DNA from: Anthopleura xanthogrammica
Lineage: Eukaryota; Cnidaria; Anthozoa; Actiniaria; Actiniidae
NCBI GenBank assembly: GCA_964019055.1
Contig: OZ025212.1
Coordinates: forward strand, 7,335,109 to 7,399,108
Reading direction: 5' to 3'
Length of the DNA stretch: 64,000 nucleotides
A program made the position numbers and the translations under genes. The notes beneath the pieces are model-generated. The model was not told the DNA's origin and made no database searches. It saw only the letters and a program-made list of their open reading frames with translations. Shown here in pieces: positions 20,734-32,297 of this stretch. How positions within the stretch are numbered: position 1 is the first letter of the stretch; each line of letters opens with the position of its first letter.

Positions 20734-22176
20734 TTCAACACGAGAAGGAAAAGCAAAACAGTATTTTCTACACTTTACGGTTCAGTGCTCCACAGTTTAA
20801 GTTCAAATTATTTAAAGAGAGAGAAATGAACTTCCTTGATTCGAAACTTAGTCCAACGGTTTGCTTGTAAAAGTAAACGTATCCCATGTATTTTTACAAC
20901 TTATATATAGTCTATCAGAAGTCCTTTAGTTTCTGTTTTAACAATAGCTTGATATATCAAGCAATTATATCTTCGCTTTTTCGCATAATTGAGCAAGAAA
21001 GAAATAATTTACGATAAAGAATGTCTAAATACTTTACAAAATGTCTTTGTTTATTTTGACCATGTGGTGAGAATTTTCCTGAAAGTTATTAGACGATGTT
21101 TGCATCAAGATACGATAATTAAACTCGACTAGGCAGTAACTATAGCATATTAATATATTTTTTGAAAACAGTTAGGGAGTAACTGATATTGGCTAGACTA
21201 TAATCAAGCTTTAGCTCAATGCGGCATAACATACAATGATAAGTCCTAAACTATATATGCTAGATATTTCTAATTAGCTTGTCTATCACATATCAAAAAA
21301 AAGTACTGCTTGAAAACGTGGCTAGTTTTAGAAACTTTTCATTACTAGGTGTTTTCAAGTCATTTAGTAAGTCAGTCAAACAGTTATTATCTGAAATAGT
21401 TATCTGGTTCTGGACATTGTTTACGTTTCTTAAAAACAATTCATAATAAGAAAAAAACATTTGGACGTAATATTGTCCATCATAAGGATAATGAGGTTAT
21501 TAAGGAAGCTGAAAGGGACAACCGATAAGAATGTTGGCTTAATATGTAATTTTAATATTTCATTTGTAAGTTTCACTCGGCTCAGGTGAATGTACATCAG
21601 TGCCAACTCTAGACTGTTTACCTAAGCAACGTAGAGAAACACTTAAGTATAAATTAAAGTTTATTTACATTTCCGATGTCGAGGTGTATTTTTAGCCAAT
21701 GCCTAGGATCCTTATTGGCCTCATATTTATTTTTTTCATATTTCCCTATTATATTTACATTTATACTCAACATGCAAAGTTTGATTTATTCAACGGACGT
21801 CCTTCCATCTTGCATCTCATGTTTAATTGCCCTATTTCATTACGGCTGGTTTATGAGGGGGACAGAATCGTCTAGAACAATAGAAATTTGAACAAAATTT
21901 CCTCTGCTAAGAAAAGTTTCATCTCAAATAATCTGGTTTCAAAATATAAGGAATATCGATGTTAAATCAACAATATTTATCGCATTTGATGGCTGTTAAC
22001 GCTTTTCTTCGTTCTATTGAACGCATTTTAGAACAATTTCTTCATTTTTGCATATAAATTTGATTCACTATGTACAATATATATAGAAAAGCTTAACTTT
22101 TGATTCTTAGTACAAACTGACTTGAATAACAAGTAATGTTAATTTACTGACGCATATACGAAAGTTTGAAGGAGTT

Positions 22177-23109
22177 TTAGTTCTCTTCTTGCCGCCATAT
22201 TCCTTGAATCAATCTTTTGGCAGCATTACGCATTTCTTCGATTCTCCAGCAATAAATGATGGGATTGATGGCACTGTTCAACATCAACAGAATTAAACTA
22301 GTCCTTATTAAAACACCTGCCCACGCTTCTTTCTGTTTTAACTCGAACCTAATAAAATAAAACGCTTGTCCTAGGAAAGGAACATAGCAGAGGACAAAAA
22401 CACCGATCACAATATACATAGTGTTCACAGTTTTCTTGTATCTAGGCATGTCTATAGACGGCATTTGTACTGACTGTTGTTGGACTTGGATCTGCACTGA
22501 ATGTCTGTGAATGACCTTTGCGATCTTCAAGATTAAGCATAGATTTAATACGATCATCCCGCACCATTTTTGAGGTAAAATATCAACACACACCACACTA
22601 AACATGAAGCCCAGATACATGCAAGAGTTATTCCGTATCGTTTGGTTGTCACAAGCTCTTGGTATCGCAGGTGCAGGTGGACAGCCAAGAACCGATCTAC
22701 AGTGATAGAAGTGAGAGAAAAGAACGAAGCAAGGCACAATAAAATAGTGACAACAACATAAGATATTCCTGCTGCAGCCATTACAGAATGGTTCTCCATT
22801 AGGATACCATATTCATGAACGCAAAATAGAGGCTGTGACAAGACACCAACACCTAAGTCAGAAATGGCAAGACCAATGATTAGAACATTGGATGGTGTTT
22901 CTCGAAGAGAGTGAGTCTTTGCAAAAGTCAAAATGATCAGCAAATTCAGACAAGTTGTCATAAAGGCAATGAAAGCACCTATCACTATCATTGATATCGT
23001 GAAGTAACTGTCGTTGTTGGTTTTCACATCAAGAGTAACTTCGGTTTTAGGTGATGGAAAAGTAGACGCCGTGAACAGCTGCTCCAACGAACCGTTGTTT
23101 ATATATCAT
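22177..23109 (-). pseudogene. Rhodopsin-family GPCR pseudogene, copy 2
   Basis: Minus strand. TM1 to TM4 are open from the TTG-GAG codons (LNLLIILTFAKTHSLRETPS, GLAISDLGVGVLSQPLF, TVDRFLAVHLHLRY). A 28 bp deletion in the TM4-TM5 loop, relative to the intact gene at 28009-28992, shifts the frame (FYLKNGAG then stop), and TM5-TM7 (FVLCYVPF, NSAINPIIYCWR) follow in another frame. The ancestral ATG (23109-23107) is put out of frame by a TATA insertion, with a TGA just upstream in the reading frame. Confidence 0.9.
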
Positions 23110-24554
23110 TTCAACACGAGAAGGAAAAGCAAAACAGTATTTTCTACACTTTACGGTTCAGTGCTCCACAGTTTAAGTTCAAATTATTTAAAGAGAGAGA
23201 AATGAACTTCCTTGATTCGAAACTTAGTCCAACGGTTTGCTTGTAAAAGTAAACGTATCCCATGTATTTTTACAACTTATATATAGTCTATCAGAAGTCC
23301 TTTAGTTTCTGTTTTAACAATAGCTTGATATATCAAGCAATTATATCTTCGCTTTTTGGCATAATTGAGGCCAAGAAAGAAATAATTTACGATAAAGAAT
23401 GTCTAAATACTTTACAAAATGTCTTTGTTTATTTTGACCATGTGGTGAGAATTTTCCTGAAAGTTATTAGACGATGTTTGCATCAAGATACGATAATTAA
23501 ACTCGACTAGGCAGTAACTATAGCATATTAATATATTTTTTGAAAACAGTTAGGGAGTAACTGATATTGGCTAGACTATAATCAAGCTTTAGCTCAATGC
23601 GGCATAACATACAATGATAAGTCCTAAACTATATATGCTAGATATTTCTAATTAGCTTGTCTATCACATATCAAAAAAAAGTACTGCTTGAAAACGTGGC
23701 TAGTTTTAGAAACTTTTCATTACTAGGTGTTTTCAAGTCATTTAGTAAGTCAGTCAAACAGTTATTATCTGAAATAGTTATCTGGTTCTGGACATTGTTT
23801 ACGTTTCTTAAAAACAATTCATAATAAGAAAAAAACATTTGGACGTAATATTGTCCATCATAAGGATAATGAGGTTATTAAGGAAGCTGAAAGGGACAAC
23901 CGATAAGAATGTTGGCTTAATATGTAATTTTAATATTTCATTTGTAAGTTTCACTCGGCTCAGGTGAATGTACATCAGTGCCAACTCTAGACTGTTTACC
24001 TAAGCAACGTAGAGAAACACTTAAGTATAAATTAAAGTTTATTTACATTTCCGATGTCGAGGTGTATTTTTAACCAATGCCTAGGATCCTTATTGGCCTC
24101 ATATTTATTTTTTTCATATTTCCCTATTATATTTACATTTATACTCAACATGCAAAGTTTGATTTATTCAACGGACGTCCTTCCATCTTGCATCTCATGT
24201 TTAATTGCCCTATTTCATTACGGCTGGTTTATGAGGGGGACAGAATCGTCTAGAACAATAGAAATTTGAACAAAATTTCCTCTGCTAAGAAAAGTTTCAT
24301 CTCAAATAATCTGGTTTCAAAATATAAGGAATATCGATGTTAAATCAACAATATTTATCGCATTTGATGGCTGTTAACGCTTTTCTTCGTTCTATTGAAC
24401 GCATTTTAGAACAATTTCTTCATTTTTGCATATAAATTTGATTCACTATGTACAATATATATAGATAAGCTTAACTTTTGATTCTTAGTACAAACTGACT
24501 TGAATAACAAGTAATGTTAATTTACTGACGCATATACGAAAGTTTGAAGGAGTT
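23110..24554. other. Intergenic DNA between GPCR copies 2 and 3
   Basis: AT-rich, repeated almost exactly at 20734-22176 and 25488-26530. It contains upstream sequence of copy 2 and the 3' flank of copy 3's neighbour. No coding content is seen. Confidence 0.6.
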
Positions 24555-25487
24555 TTAGTTCTCTTCTTGCCGCCATATTCCTTGAATCAATCTTTTGGCA
24601 GCATTACGCATTTCTTCGATTCTCCAGCAATAAATGATGGGATTGATGGCACTGTTCAACATCAACAGAATTAAACTAGTCCTTATTAAAACACCTGCCC
24701 ACGCTTCTTTCTGTTTTAACTCGAACCTAATAAAATAAAACGCTTGTCCTAGGAAAGGAACATAGCAGAGGACAAAAACACCGATCACAATATACATAGT
24801 GTTCACAGTTTTCTTGTATCTAGGCATGTCTATAGACGGCATTTGTACTGACTGTTGTTGGACTTGGATCTGCACTGAATGTCTGTGAATGACCTTTGCG
24901 ATCTTCAAGATTAAGCATAGATTTAATACGATCATCCCGCACCATTTTTGAGGTAAAATATCAACACACACCACACTAAACATGAAGCCCAGATACATGC
25001 AAGAGTTATTCCGTATCGTTTGGTTGTCACAAGCTCTTGGTATCGCAGGTGCAGGTGGACAGCCAAGAACCGATCTACAGTGATAGAAGTGAGAGAAAAG
25101 AACGAAGCAAGGCACAATAAAAGAGTGACAACAACATAAGATATTCCTGCTGCAGCCATTACAGAATGGTTCTCCATTAGGATACCATATTCATGAACGC
25201 AAAATAGAGGCTGTGACAAGACACCAACACCTAAGTCAGAAATGGCAAGACCAATGATTAGAACATTGGATGGTGTTTCTCGAAGAGAGTGAGTCTTTGC
25301 AAAAGTCAAAATGATCAGCAAATTCAGACAAGTTGTCATAAAGGCAATGAAAGCACCTATCACTATCATTGATATCGTGAAGTAACTGTCGTTGTTGGTT
25401 TTCACATCAAGAGTAACTTCGGTTTTAGGTGATGGAAAAGTAGACGCCGTGAACAGCTGCTCCAACGAACCGTTGTTTATATATCAT
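24555..25487 (-). pseudogene. Rhodopsin-family GPCR pseudogene, copy 3
   Basis: Minus strand, almost identical to 22177-23109 (one visible protein change, VTILLC to VTLLLC). It carries the same 28 bp deletion and the same TATA insertion, so the lesions predate this duplication. The 3' end is intact through NSAINPIIYCWR and RLIQGIWRQEEN. Confidence 0.9.
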
Positions 25488-26570
25488 TTCAACACGAGAA
25501 GGAAAAGCAAAACAGTATTTTCTACACTTTACGGTTCAGTGCTCCACAGTTTAAGTTCAAATTATTTAAAGAGAGAGAAATGAACTTCCTTGATTCGAAA
25601 CTTAGTCCAACGGTTTGCTTGTAAAAGTAAACGTATCCCATGTATTTTTACAACTTATATATAGTCTATCAGAAGTCCTTTAGTTTCTGTTTTAACAATA
25701 GCTTGATATATCAAGCAATTATATCTTCGCTTTTTGGCATAATTGAGGCCAAGAAAGAAATAATTTACGATAAAGAATGTCTAAATACTTTACAAAATGT
25801 CTTTGTTGATTTTGACCAGGTGGTGAGAATTTTCCTGAAAGTTATTAGACGATGTTTGCATAAAGATACGAAATTAAACTCGACTAGGCAGTATTTATAG
25901 CATATTAATATATTTTTTGAAAACAGTTAGGGAGTAACTGATATTGGCTAGACTATAATCAAGCTTTAGCTCAATGCGGCATAACATACAATGATAAGTC
26001 CTAAACTATATATGCTAGATATTTCTAATTAGCTTGTCTATCACATATCAAAAAAAAGTACTGCTTGAAAACGTGGCTAGTTTTAGAAACTTTTCATTAC
26101 TAGGTGTTTTCAAGTCATTTAGTAAGTCAGTCAAACAGTTATTATCTGAAATAGTTATCTGGTTCTGGACATTGTTTACGTTTCTTAAAAACAATTCATA
26201 ATAAGAAAAAAACATTTGGACGTAATATTGTCCATCATAAGGATAATGAGGTTATTAAGGAAGCTGAAAGGGACAACCGATAAGAATGTTGGCTTAATAT
26301 GTAATTTTAATATTTCATTTGTAAGTTTCACTCGGCTCAGGTGAATGTACATCAGTGCCAACTCTAGACTGTTTACCTAAGCAACGTAGAGAAACACTTA
26401 AGTATAAATTAAAGTTTATTTACATTTCCGATGTCGAGGTGTATTTTTAGCCAATGCCTAGGATCCTTATTGGCCTCATATTTATTTTTTTCATATTTCC
26501 CTATTATATTTACATTTATACTCAACATGAAAAGTTTGACATCTTCAACGGACGTCCTTGCATCTTCTTA

Positions 26571-27195
26571 TGTTTAATTGCCCTATTTCATTATGACGTC
26601 ACGGCTGGTTTATGAGGGGGACAGAATCGTCCAGAACAATAGAAATTTGAGCAAAATTTCCTTTGCTGAGAAAAGTCTAATCTCAATTAGAAAAAACCTA
26701 CTAATGGTCTATCACCAATCGAGCCCTGTGATTGGCTGAGCTACTAGGGGTCTATTAGTGATAGACCTCTAGTAGCGAAAAGCGCCGGTTTTGAAAACCA
26801 AAAAAAATATGTTTAAAGCAAAATCCAAAACTTTTTGCATCCTTTTATTGGACCGATTAGTAGGTTTTTACTAAAACAATTAGACCTCTCGCCCTCATGG
26901 CCTACGAGTCAATAGCCCATTCGGCCTTCGGCCTCATGGGCTATTGACTCGTAGACCATTCGGACTCGAGGACTAATTGTTAAATAGTCTGGTTTCCAAA
27001 TATAAGGTGTATCGATGTTTAATAAACAATATTTATTGCATTTGATGGCTGTTAACGCTTTTCTTCGTTCTCTAGAACGCATTTTATATCAATATGCTTT
27101 GTGTTGTTGCTGTTTTGTCCCCCTCTCATTACCATGATCCTTAGCGTTTAAACAATAGATTGTTTTGATGTGACGTCATAGTGAAATAGGGCAAT
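26571..27195. repeat. Inverted repeat pair around inserted DNA
   Basis: AATTGCCCTATTTCATTATG followed by acgtcac at about 26575-26605 is found inverted at about 27170-27195. Similarity continues inward through a GAGGGGGACA block. It may be the two ends of a DNA element; the internal DNA includes another insertion (26680-26982) and a stretch homologous to the GPCR 3' flanks. Confidence 0.45.
26680..26982. mobile_element. Palindromic insertion, likely MITE
   Basis: Interrupts a stretch that is continuous in the two preceding units (near 24300). The right part is a near-palindrome at 26876-26982, with arms TACGAGTCAATAGCCCAT / ATGGGCTATTGACTCGTA around GGCCTTCGGCC-type loops and AACAATTAG ends. 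The left part contains CTAGTAG/CTACTAGGG inverted motifs. No coding capacity. Confidence 0.55.
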
Positions 27196-27221
27196 TAGTA
27201 TCTCATGATATTAGGCTATTC

Positions 27222-27682
27222 ACTGCCCCAGCCCATTGTTTTCCTTCGTGCACAATACAATAATTTACGTCTCTTAGTGTTGCAATTGAGCATGCACAAG
27301 ACGTTTGGAGGCATCAACTTTGTATGGATTGCGCATCGCACATGGATTGCGGATCGTGTTTGAAATAAGAGAGCAAGTAGAAAATTCTTCATTTCCGTAC
27401 GGCTGCCTGGATTTCGAATGGTTCTGGAAAGCTTTGAAACTACTAACTTGGTGGATCCATCTACTTACCATTTTCCTCGATACAGCAAGGATGCCGCATT
27501 ATTAGTATTGCCGTGTACAGACAGCATGCAGTATTATAAACAATACTGTCGCTCTCAGCAATATTAGCCTACGTGCAGCCCGACTTTAACTCTGGACCTA
27601 ATCACAGTTACGTTCCGGATGTACGAAGGCTAAGCAATCTTTGATATAGTGCAGAGAGAATCCAATAGGCTGGGGCATTGAA
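27222..27682. mobile_element. MITE with CTGCCCCAGCC ends
   Basis: TATTCACTGCCCCAGCCCAT near 27224-27243 is inverted as ATAGGCTGGGGCATTGAATA at about 27665-27684. About 460 bp, no coding content. It lies in the 3' flank of the GPCR at 28009. Confidence 0.6.
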
Positions 27683-27947
27683 TAACAAGTGTATAGCCGG
27701 ATACGGAATCTTGATTCAAATCCATCCTACGTAAAACTTAACCCGAATACACTTGAATTAGTCAGTTTATATTATTGCTGCAAACTCGAATGGAGCACTC
27801 TTGCTGTCTTTAAATTCTTTATGATTTAATACAGTAAGGCTCTTCAGTACCAATTGACGTTACACATTCCTTCATTTTTGCATACAAATTCGATTCACTA
27901 TGTACAGTATATCTATATAGATAAGCTTAACTTTTGATACTCAGTAC

Positions 27948-27974
27948 AAACTTACTTGGATAACAAGTAAGTTT
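27948..27974 (-). promoter_or_regulatory. 3'-flank stem-loop of the intact GPCR gene
   Basis: Perfect 10 bp arms AAACTTACTT / AAGTAAGTTT around a 7 nt loop, ~35 nt past the stop codon. The same structure is found after the GPCR genes at 31314 and 42715 with one mismatch, and in decayed form after pseudogene copies 2 and 3. It may act in the 3' UTR of the mRNA. Confidence 0.5.
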
Positions 27975-28008
27975 GATTTACTGACGCATACGAAAGTTTG
28001 ACGGTGTT

Positions 28009-28992
28009 TTAGTTCTCTTCTTGCCGCCATATTCCTTGAATCAACCTTTTGGCAGCATTACGCATTTCTTCGATTCTCCAGCAATAAATGATAGGATTGA
28101 TGACACTGTTAGACGTCATTAGAATTAAACTTGTCCTTCTTAAAAACATTGCCCATGCTTCTTTCTTTGTCGACTTGAAAAAGGAAAAACAAATCCCTTG
28201 TCCTAGGAAAGGAACATAGCAGAGGACAAAAACACCCATCACAATATACATAGTGTTCACAGTTTTCTTGTATCTAGGCATGTCTATAGACGGCAGTTGT
28301 ACTGACTGCTGTTGAGCTTGGATCTGCACTGAATGTCTGTGAATGACCTTTGCGATCTTCAAGATTAAGCATAGATTTAATACAATCATTCCACACATCA
28401 TAGAAATTAAAGTCCAAAGCCCAACATTTTTGCTGTAAAAGATCATCACACACCATACTAAACATGCAACCCAGATACATGCAAGAGTTATTCCGTATCG
28501 TTTGGTTGTCACAAGCTCTTGGTATCGCAGGTGCAGGTGGACAGCCAAGAACCGATCTACAGTGATAGCAGTGAGAGAAAGGAACGAAGCAAGGCACAAT
28601 AAAATAGTCAAAATGGCATTATAAAATTCTGCTAAATCAGATACAGAATGTTTCTCTCTTAGGATGCCATATTGATTAACACAGAATAGAGGCAGTGCTA
28701 AGACACCTACAAGGAAGTCAGAGATGGCAAGACCAATGATTAGAACATTGGATGGTGTTTCTCGAAGAGAGTGATTCTTTGCAAAAGTCAAAATGATCAG
28801 CAAGTTCAGACAAGTTGTCATAAAGGCAATGAAAGCCCCTATCACTATCATTGATATCGTGAAGTAACTGTTGTTGTTAGTTTTCAATTCAAGAGTAACT
28901 TCGGTTTTGGGCGATGGAAAAGTAGACGCCGTGAACAGCTGCTCCAACGATCCGTTGTTTATCATTTTCAACAAGAAAAGGAAAAGCGCCAC
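28009..28992 (-). CDS. Class A (rhodopsin-family) GPCR, intact, single exon
   Basis: 327 codons on the minus strand. The first Met (28992) or the tenth residue, MINNGS (28965), may be the start; the latter aligns with the disrupted starts of the pseudogene copies. TM segments (numbered from 28992): TM1 43-70 (CLNLLIILTF), TM2 80-104 (LAISDFLVG with Asp2.50), TM3 118-146, TM4 166-187, TM5 192-215, TM6 245-268 (FVLCYVPF), TM7 281-304 with NPIIY at 299-303. The DRY box reads DRF. Residue 3.25 is Glu, not Cys; TM5 has no Pro5.50; and the second extracellular loop is very short. These are features of melanocortin, cannabinoid and adenosine type receptors, so a peptide, lipid or nucleoside ligand is possible but unknown. 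Intronless. Confidence 0.92.
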   Translation of the reverse strand: MALFLFLLKMINNGSLEQLFTASTFPSPKTEVTLELKTNNNSYFTISMIVIGAFIAFMTTCLNLLIILTFAKNHSLRETPSNVLIIGLAISDFLVGVLALPLFCVNQYGILREKHSVSDLAEFYNAILTILLCLASFLSLTAITVDRFLAVHLHLRYQELVTTKRYGITLACIWVACLVWCVMIFYSKNVGLWTLISMMCGMIVLNLCLILKIAKVIHRHSVQIQAQQQSVQLPSIDMPRYKKTVNTMYIVMGVFVLCYVPFLGQGICFSFFKSTKKEAWAMFLRRTSLILMTSNSVINPIIYCWRIEEMRNAAKRLIQGIWRQEEN

Positions 28993-30596
28993 AGAATCGA
29001 CAGTATTTTTTACTCTTTATAGTTCTGTTTTCCACAATTTTAGTTCAAATGATTGGAAATTACCTTCCTTGATCAGTTGAAAATTTACCAAATGGCCATG
29101 TATTTATACGAGTCGAATAGAGTCTCGCAGAAGTACAATTATAGCTCCTTTTTTCTCTGTTTTATAACAATAGCTTGTGCTATCGATATTAAAAAAACAT
29201 TTACTTGTTAATTTTTTCGCATAATGGAGGTTAAGAAAGAAATAATTTACAATAAAGAATGTCTAATAATTCATAAAAGGTCTTTGTTTATTTAGAATAA
29301 ATTTTAAAAAAGTGCGAAAAATGGGCAGGTGCAGTGAGAATTTTCCTGAAAGTTATTAGTTGATGTTTGCATAAAGATACGACAATTAAACTCGACTAGG
29401 CAGTAACTAGAGCATATTAATATATTTTTTGAAAACAGTTAGCTAGTAGATGTTGGTTATACTGTTAGCTAGCTTGAACTCATTCTGGTATAACATACAA
29501 ATAAGTCCTAAACTATATGTGCTAGATATTTCTAATTCGGCTCGTTAATCATGTAGTAAAAAAAGCATTGCTTGAAAACTTGGGTAGTGTTAGAAACTTT
29601 TTATTACTAGGTCTTTTAAAGTCATTTAATAAGTTCAATCATAATTTGAAATAGTCATGGTTCTGGACAATTACCTTTTCATTGTTTACGTTTCTTAAAA
29701 AAAATCATAATAAAGCAAGCTTTTCGTGGACGTTATGTCCATCATAAGGACATATAATGGCAGCTTTAGCCTACTGCTGTGCACATGATTATTTCAATGA
29801 CGTTATTCACCCAGAAAGCTGAAAGAAATAAAAGCACAACCCGGCGTTAAAGACCATGGAGTAGTATGTAATTTTTTTCCCTTCCGTTTCACCCTCAGGA
29901 GTATATGTTGAGTCTAGACTATTTACCACAGCAACTTAGAGAAACACTGAAATATAAATGATTATTCATTGGATGAGATTATAGTTTACTGACATTTCCG
30001 ATGTCGAGTTGTATTTTTAGCCAATGCCTAGTATCCTTATTGGCCTCATATTTTTTTCCTTGATTACTCGTGCCCTCAGGCCAGAGGCTTGGGCAACGAG
30101 TCTAAAATGCAGACCGTATTATTATTTTTTGTTTCGTTCCACGACGGGTATTTGCAAATCAGAAGGACGGGGTCGAGGACTGGGAACTAGAACCGATAGA
30201 CCACAAGGTCTGTAACCACTCGAAGGAATACTCCAAGTGCTTACAGATGCACACATTGTTTGCGATAGATCTAGACTAAGAGACGTCGAGCGTTTTCGGA
30301 ATGGATCGTTGTGCGATACTCTATGTATTCTATCTACAAGCACTACGAACCTGAAAATCATAATCCAAAAACAGTTTGTAAGTCCTATATGCAGGACTTC
30401 AGCTTATTATATTCTCTCTTATAAGCTTGTATCTTACATTTCAATGTATTGGATTTTACTAAGCACTGTTTGTGTCCTTATTGTTGTTATTTTCAAAAGA
30501 GAAGAAAAGAAGTGAATTATGTTTCAGTAATCACGAGAAAAATACACAGTTTATGACAATAAAAAGCTGAAGATCAAGATATGAAAAGCTTATTAT
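28993..30596. other. Upstream region of the 28009 GPCR and intergenic DNA
   Basis: About 29000-30050 is a diverged version of the DNA upstream of GPCR copies 1-3, so the duplication history includes the promoter region. From about 30050 to 30596 no gene or known repeat is recognised. Confidence 0.5.
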
Positions 30597-31040
30597 CAAG
30601 GGCGGATCATGGAAGTTTTGAAAGGGGGGTCCAACCAGCTGATGAATAATAATGACGTAGAAATGAAGTCACGTTTACCGAGCTAATTGACCGCCGTAGG
30701 CCGGAGCAGCTAGGAGGGTTGGGAGGCATACCCCCCCGGAAAATTTTTGAAATTCAGACTCTCGGAAATGCGATTGCCAGCGGTTTGAGATGCATTAGAC
30801 TTCCTTCAAAAGTCGAATATTCCATTTGGTTCAAAAGAATTGAAATCGAATTTATGAGCTCGCTCGATATTTTTTTGCCGTATTTGACATTGCACGATAT
30901 TTTTTTAAGGATCGTTCTTGGTTTGGAATTAAACCCATCCCCCCCCCCCCACCATCAAATATAAAATTGCCCGTCCCTAACCTCAGGTATGACAAGGGGG
31001 TCGCGACCCCCCGATCCCCCCCCCCCCTGGATCCGCCCTT
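30597..31040. mobile_element. DNA transposon/MITE with CAAGGGCGGATC ends
   Basis: The left end CAAGGGCGGATCATGG is matched by GGATCCGCCCTTG on the right, and ATTAT flanks both sides as a likely 5 bp target duplication. The interior is C-rich near the ends with no convincing ORF. The right ~65 bp reappears at 42371-42440 because the segmental duplication starts inside this element. Confidence 0.75.
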
Positions 31041-31252
31041 GATTATGTTTACAATTCTAATGTTGGGATGAACACCATCTATGGAATTATCAGTGCAAGC
31101 TCGGAGCACTCTTGCTGTCATTAATTTCTTGATGTTATAATACTGTGAAGCTCCGTTCAGTGGTAACGTTACACATTCCTTCATTTCTGCATATAAATTC
31201 GATTCACTATGTACAATATATATAGATAAGCTTAACTTTTGATACTTAGTAC

Positions 31253-31279
31253 AAACTTACTTGGATAACAAGTAAGCTT
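31253..31279 (-). promoter_or_regulatory. 3'-flank stem-loop (copy after GPCR at 31314)
   Basis: Arms AAACTTACTT / AAGTAAGCTT with loop GGATAAC, ~35 nt past the stop. One mismatch against the 27948 version. Confidence 0.45.
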
Positions 31280-31313
31280 GATTTACTGACGCATGCGAAA
31301 GTTTGAAGGTGTT

Positions 31314-32297
31314 TTAGTTCTCTTCTTGCCGCCATATTCCTTGAATCAACCTTTTGGCGGCATTACGCATTTCTTCGATTCTCCAGCAATAAATGATGGG
31401 GTTGATGACACTGTTAGACATGAAGAGAGTTGCACTTAAATGTAGTACAAAGCTTGCCCATGCTTTACTCTCGAACTCCTCAAAAATACTTATACAATAC
31501 CTTATTCCTAAGTAAGGTACAAAGCAAACCACGAACGCAGCCATTATACAATACATAGTGTTCACAGATTTCTTGTATCTAGGCATGTCTATAGACGGCA
31601 GTTGTACTGACTGTTGTTGAGCTTGGATCTGCACTGAATGTCTTTGAATGACCTTTGCGATCTTCAAGATTAAGCATAGATTTAATATAATCATTCCGCA
31701 CATGATAGAGAGCAAAGTTATGGAAAGAACCATATTTTTGAAGTAAAAGATTATCACACACCATACTAAACATGCAACCCAGATACATGCAAGAGTTATT
31801 CCGTATCGTTTGGTTGTCACAATCTCTTGGTATCGCAGGTGCAGGTGGACAGCCAAGAACCGATCTACAGTGATAGCAGTGAGAGAAAAGAACGAAGCAA
31901 GGCACAATAAAAAAGTGACAACAGCATAAGATATTTCTGCTGGAAACTTTATAGAATTATCCTCTTTTAGAATACCATATTGATAGGCGCAAAATAGAGG
32001 CTGTGACAAGACACCAACACCAAAGTCAGAGATGGCAAGACCAATGACTAAAACGTTGGATGGTGTTTCTCGAAGAGAGTTGGTCTTTGCAAAAGTCAAA
32101 ATGATCAACATGTTCAGAGACGTTGCCATAACGGCCACCAAAGAATTAGTTACTATTATAGAAGTCGTAAAATAACTATTGTATTTACTTGCCAAACCAA
32201 GTGTGGTGACGGCGATCTTCATTGTCGATGGAAAAGTATTCGACGCAACTGTCGACATGGACATCTGCTCGAGGGAACTACTATTACTATTATTCAT
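31314..32297 (-). CDS. Class A (rhodopsin-family) GPCR, intact, single exon
   Basis: 327 codons from the Met at 32297 (MNNSNSSSLEQ). An upstream in-frame Met at 32450 would add 51 residues without receptor character. The chosen start gives the same length as the paralogue at 28009 and a sequon-rich extracellular N-terminus. TM1 (SLNMLIILTFA), TM2 (LAISDFGVGVL), DRF at 145-147, TM6 (FVVCFVPYLG) and NPIIY at 299-303 are all present, with C-terminus IWRQEEN shared by the cluster. Residue 3.25 is not Cys. The loop SVQIQAQQQSVQLPSIDMPR between TM5 and TM6 is strongly conserved across copies. Ligand unknown. Confidence 0.92.
   Translation of the reverse strand: MNNSNSSSLEQMSMSTVASNTFPSTMKIAVTTLGLASKYNSYFTTSIIVTNSLVAVMATSLNMLIILTFAKTNSLRETPSNVLVIGLAISDFGVGVLSQPLFCAYQYGILKEDNSIKFPAEISYAVVTFLLCLASFFSLTAITVDRFLAVHLHLRYQEIVTTKRYGITLACIWVACLVWCVIIFYFKNMVLSITLLSIMCGMIILNLCLILKIAKVIQRHSVQIQAQQQSVQLPSIDMPRYKKSVNTMYCIMAAFVVCFVPYLGIRYCISIFEEFESKAWASFVLHLSATLFMSNSVINPIIYCWRIEEMRNAAKRLIQGIWRQEEN

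Larger units (their letters stand above)
20270..26530. repeat. Tandem triplication with ~2378 bp period
   Basis: Offsets are 2376 bp (20733 to 23109) and 2378 bp (23109 to 25487). Each unit contains a GPCR copy and ~1.45 kb of upstream DNA, with only scattered single-base differences. The first unit starts inside GPCR copy 1, and the third fades at about 26530. This implies very recent unequal exchange. Confidence 0.93.

Noticed and set aside
30024..30515. Several short frames near 30.0-30.5 kb as genes
   Set aside because: They overlap on both strands, have low complexity or no recognisable motifs, and lack splice-supported context.
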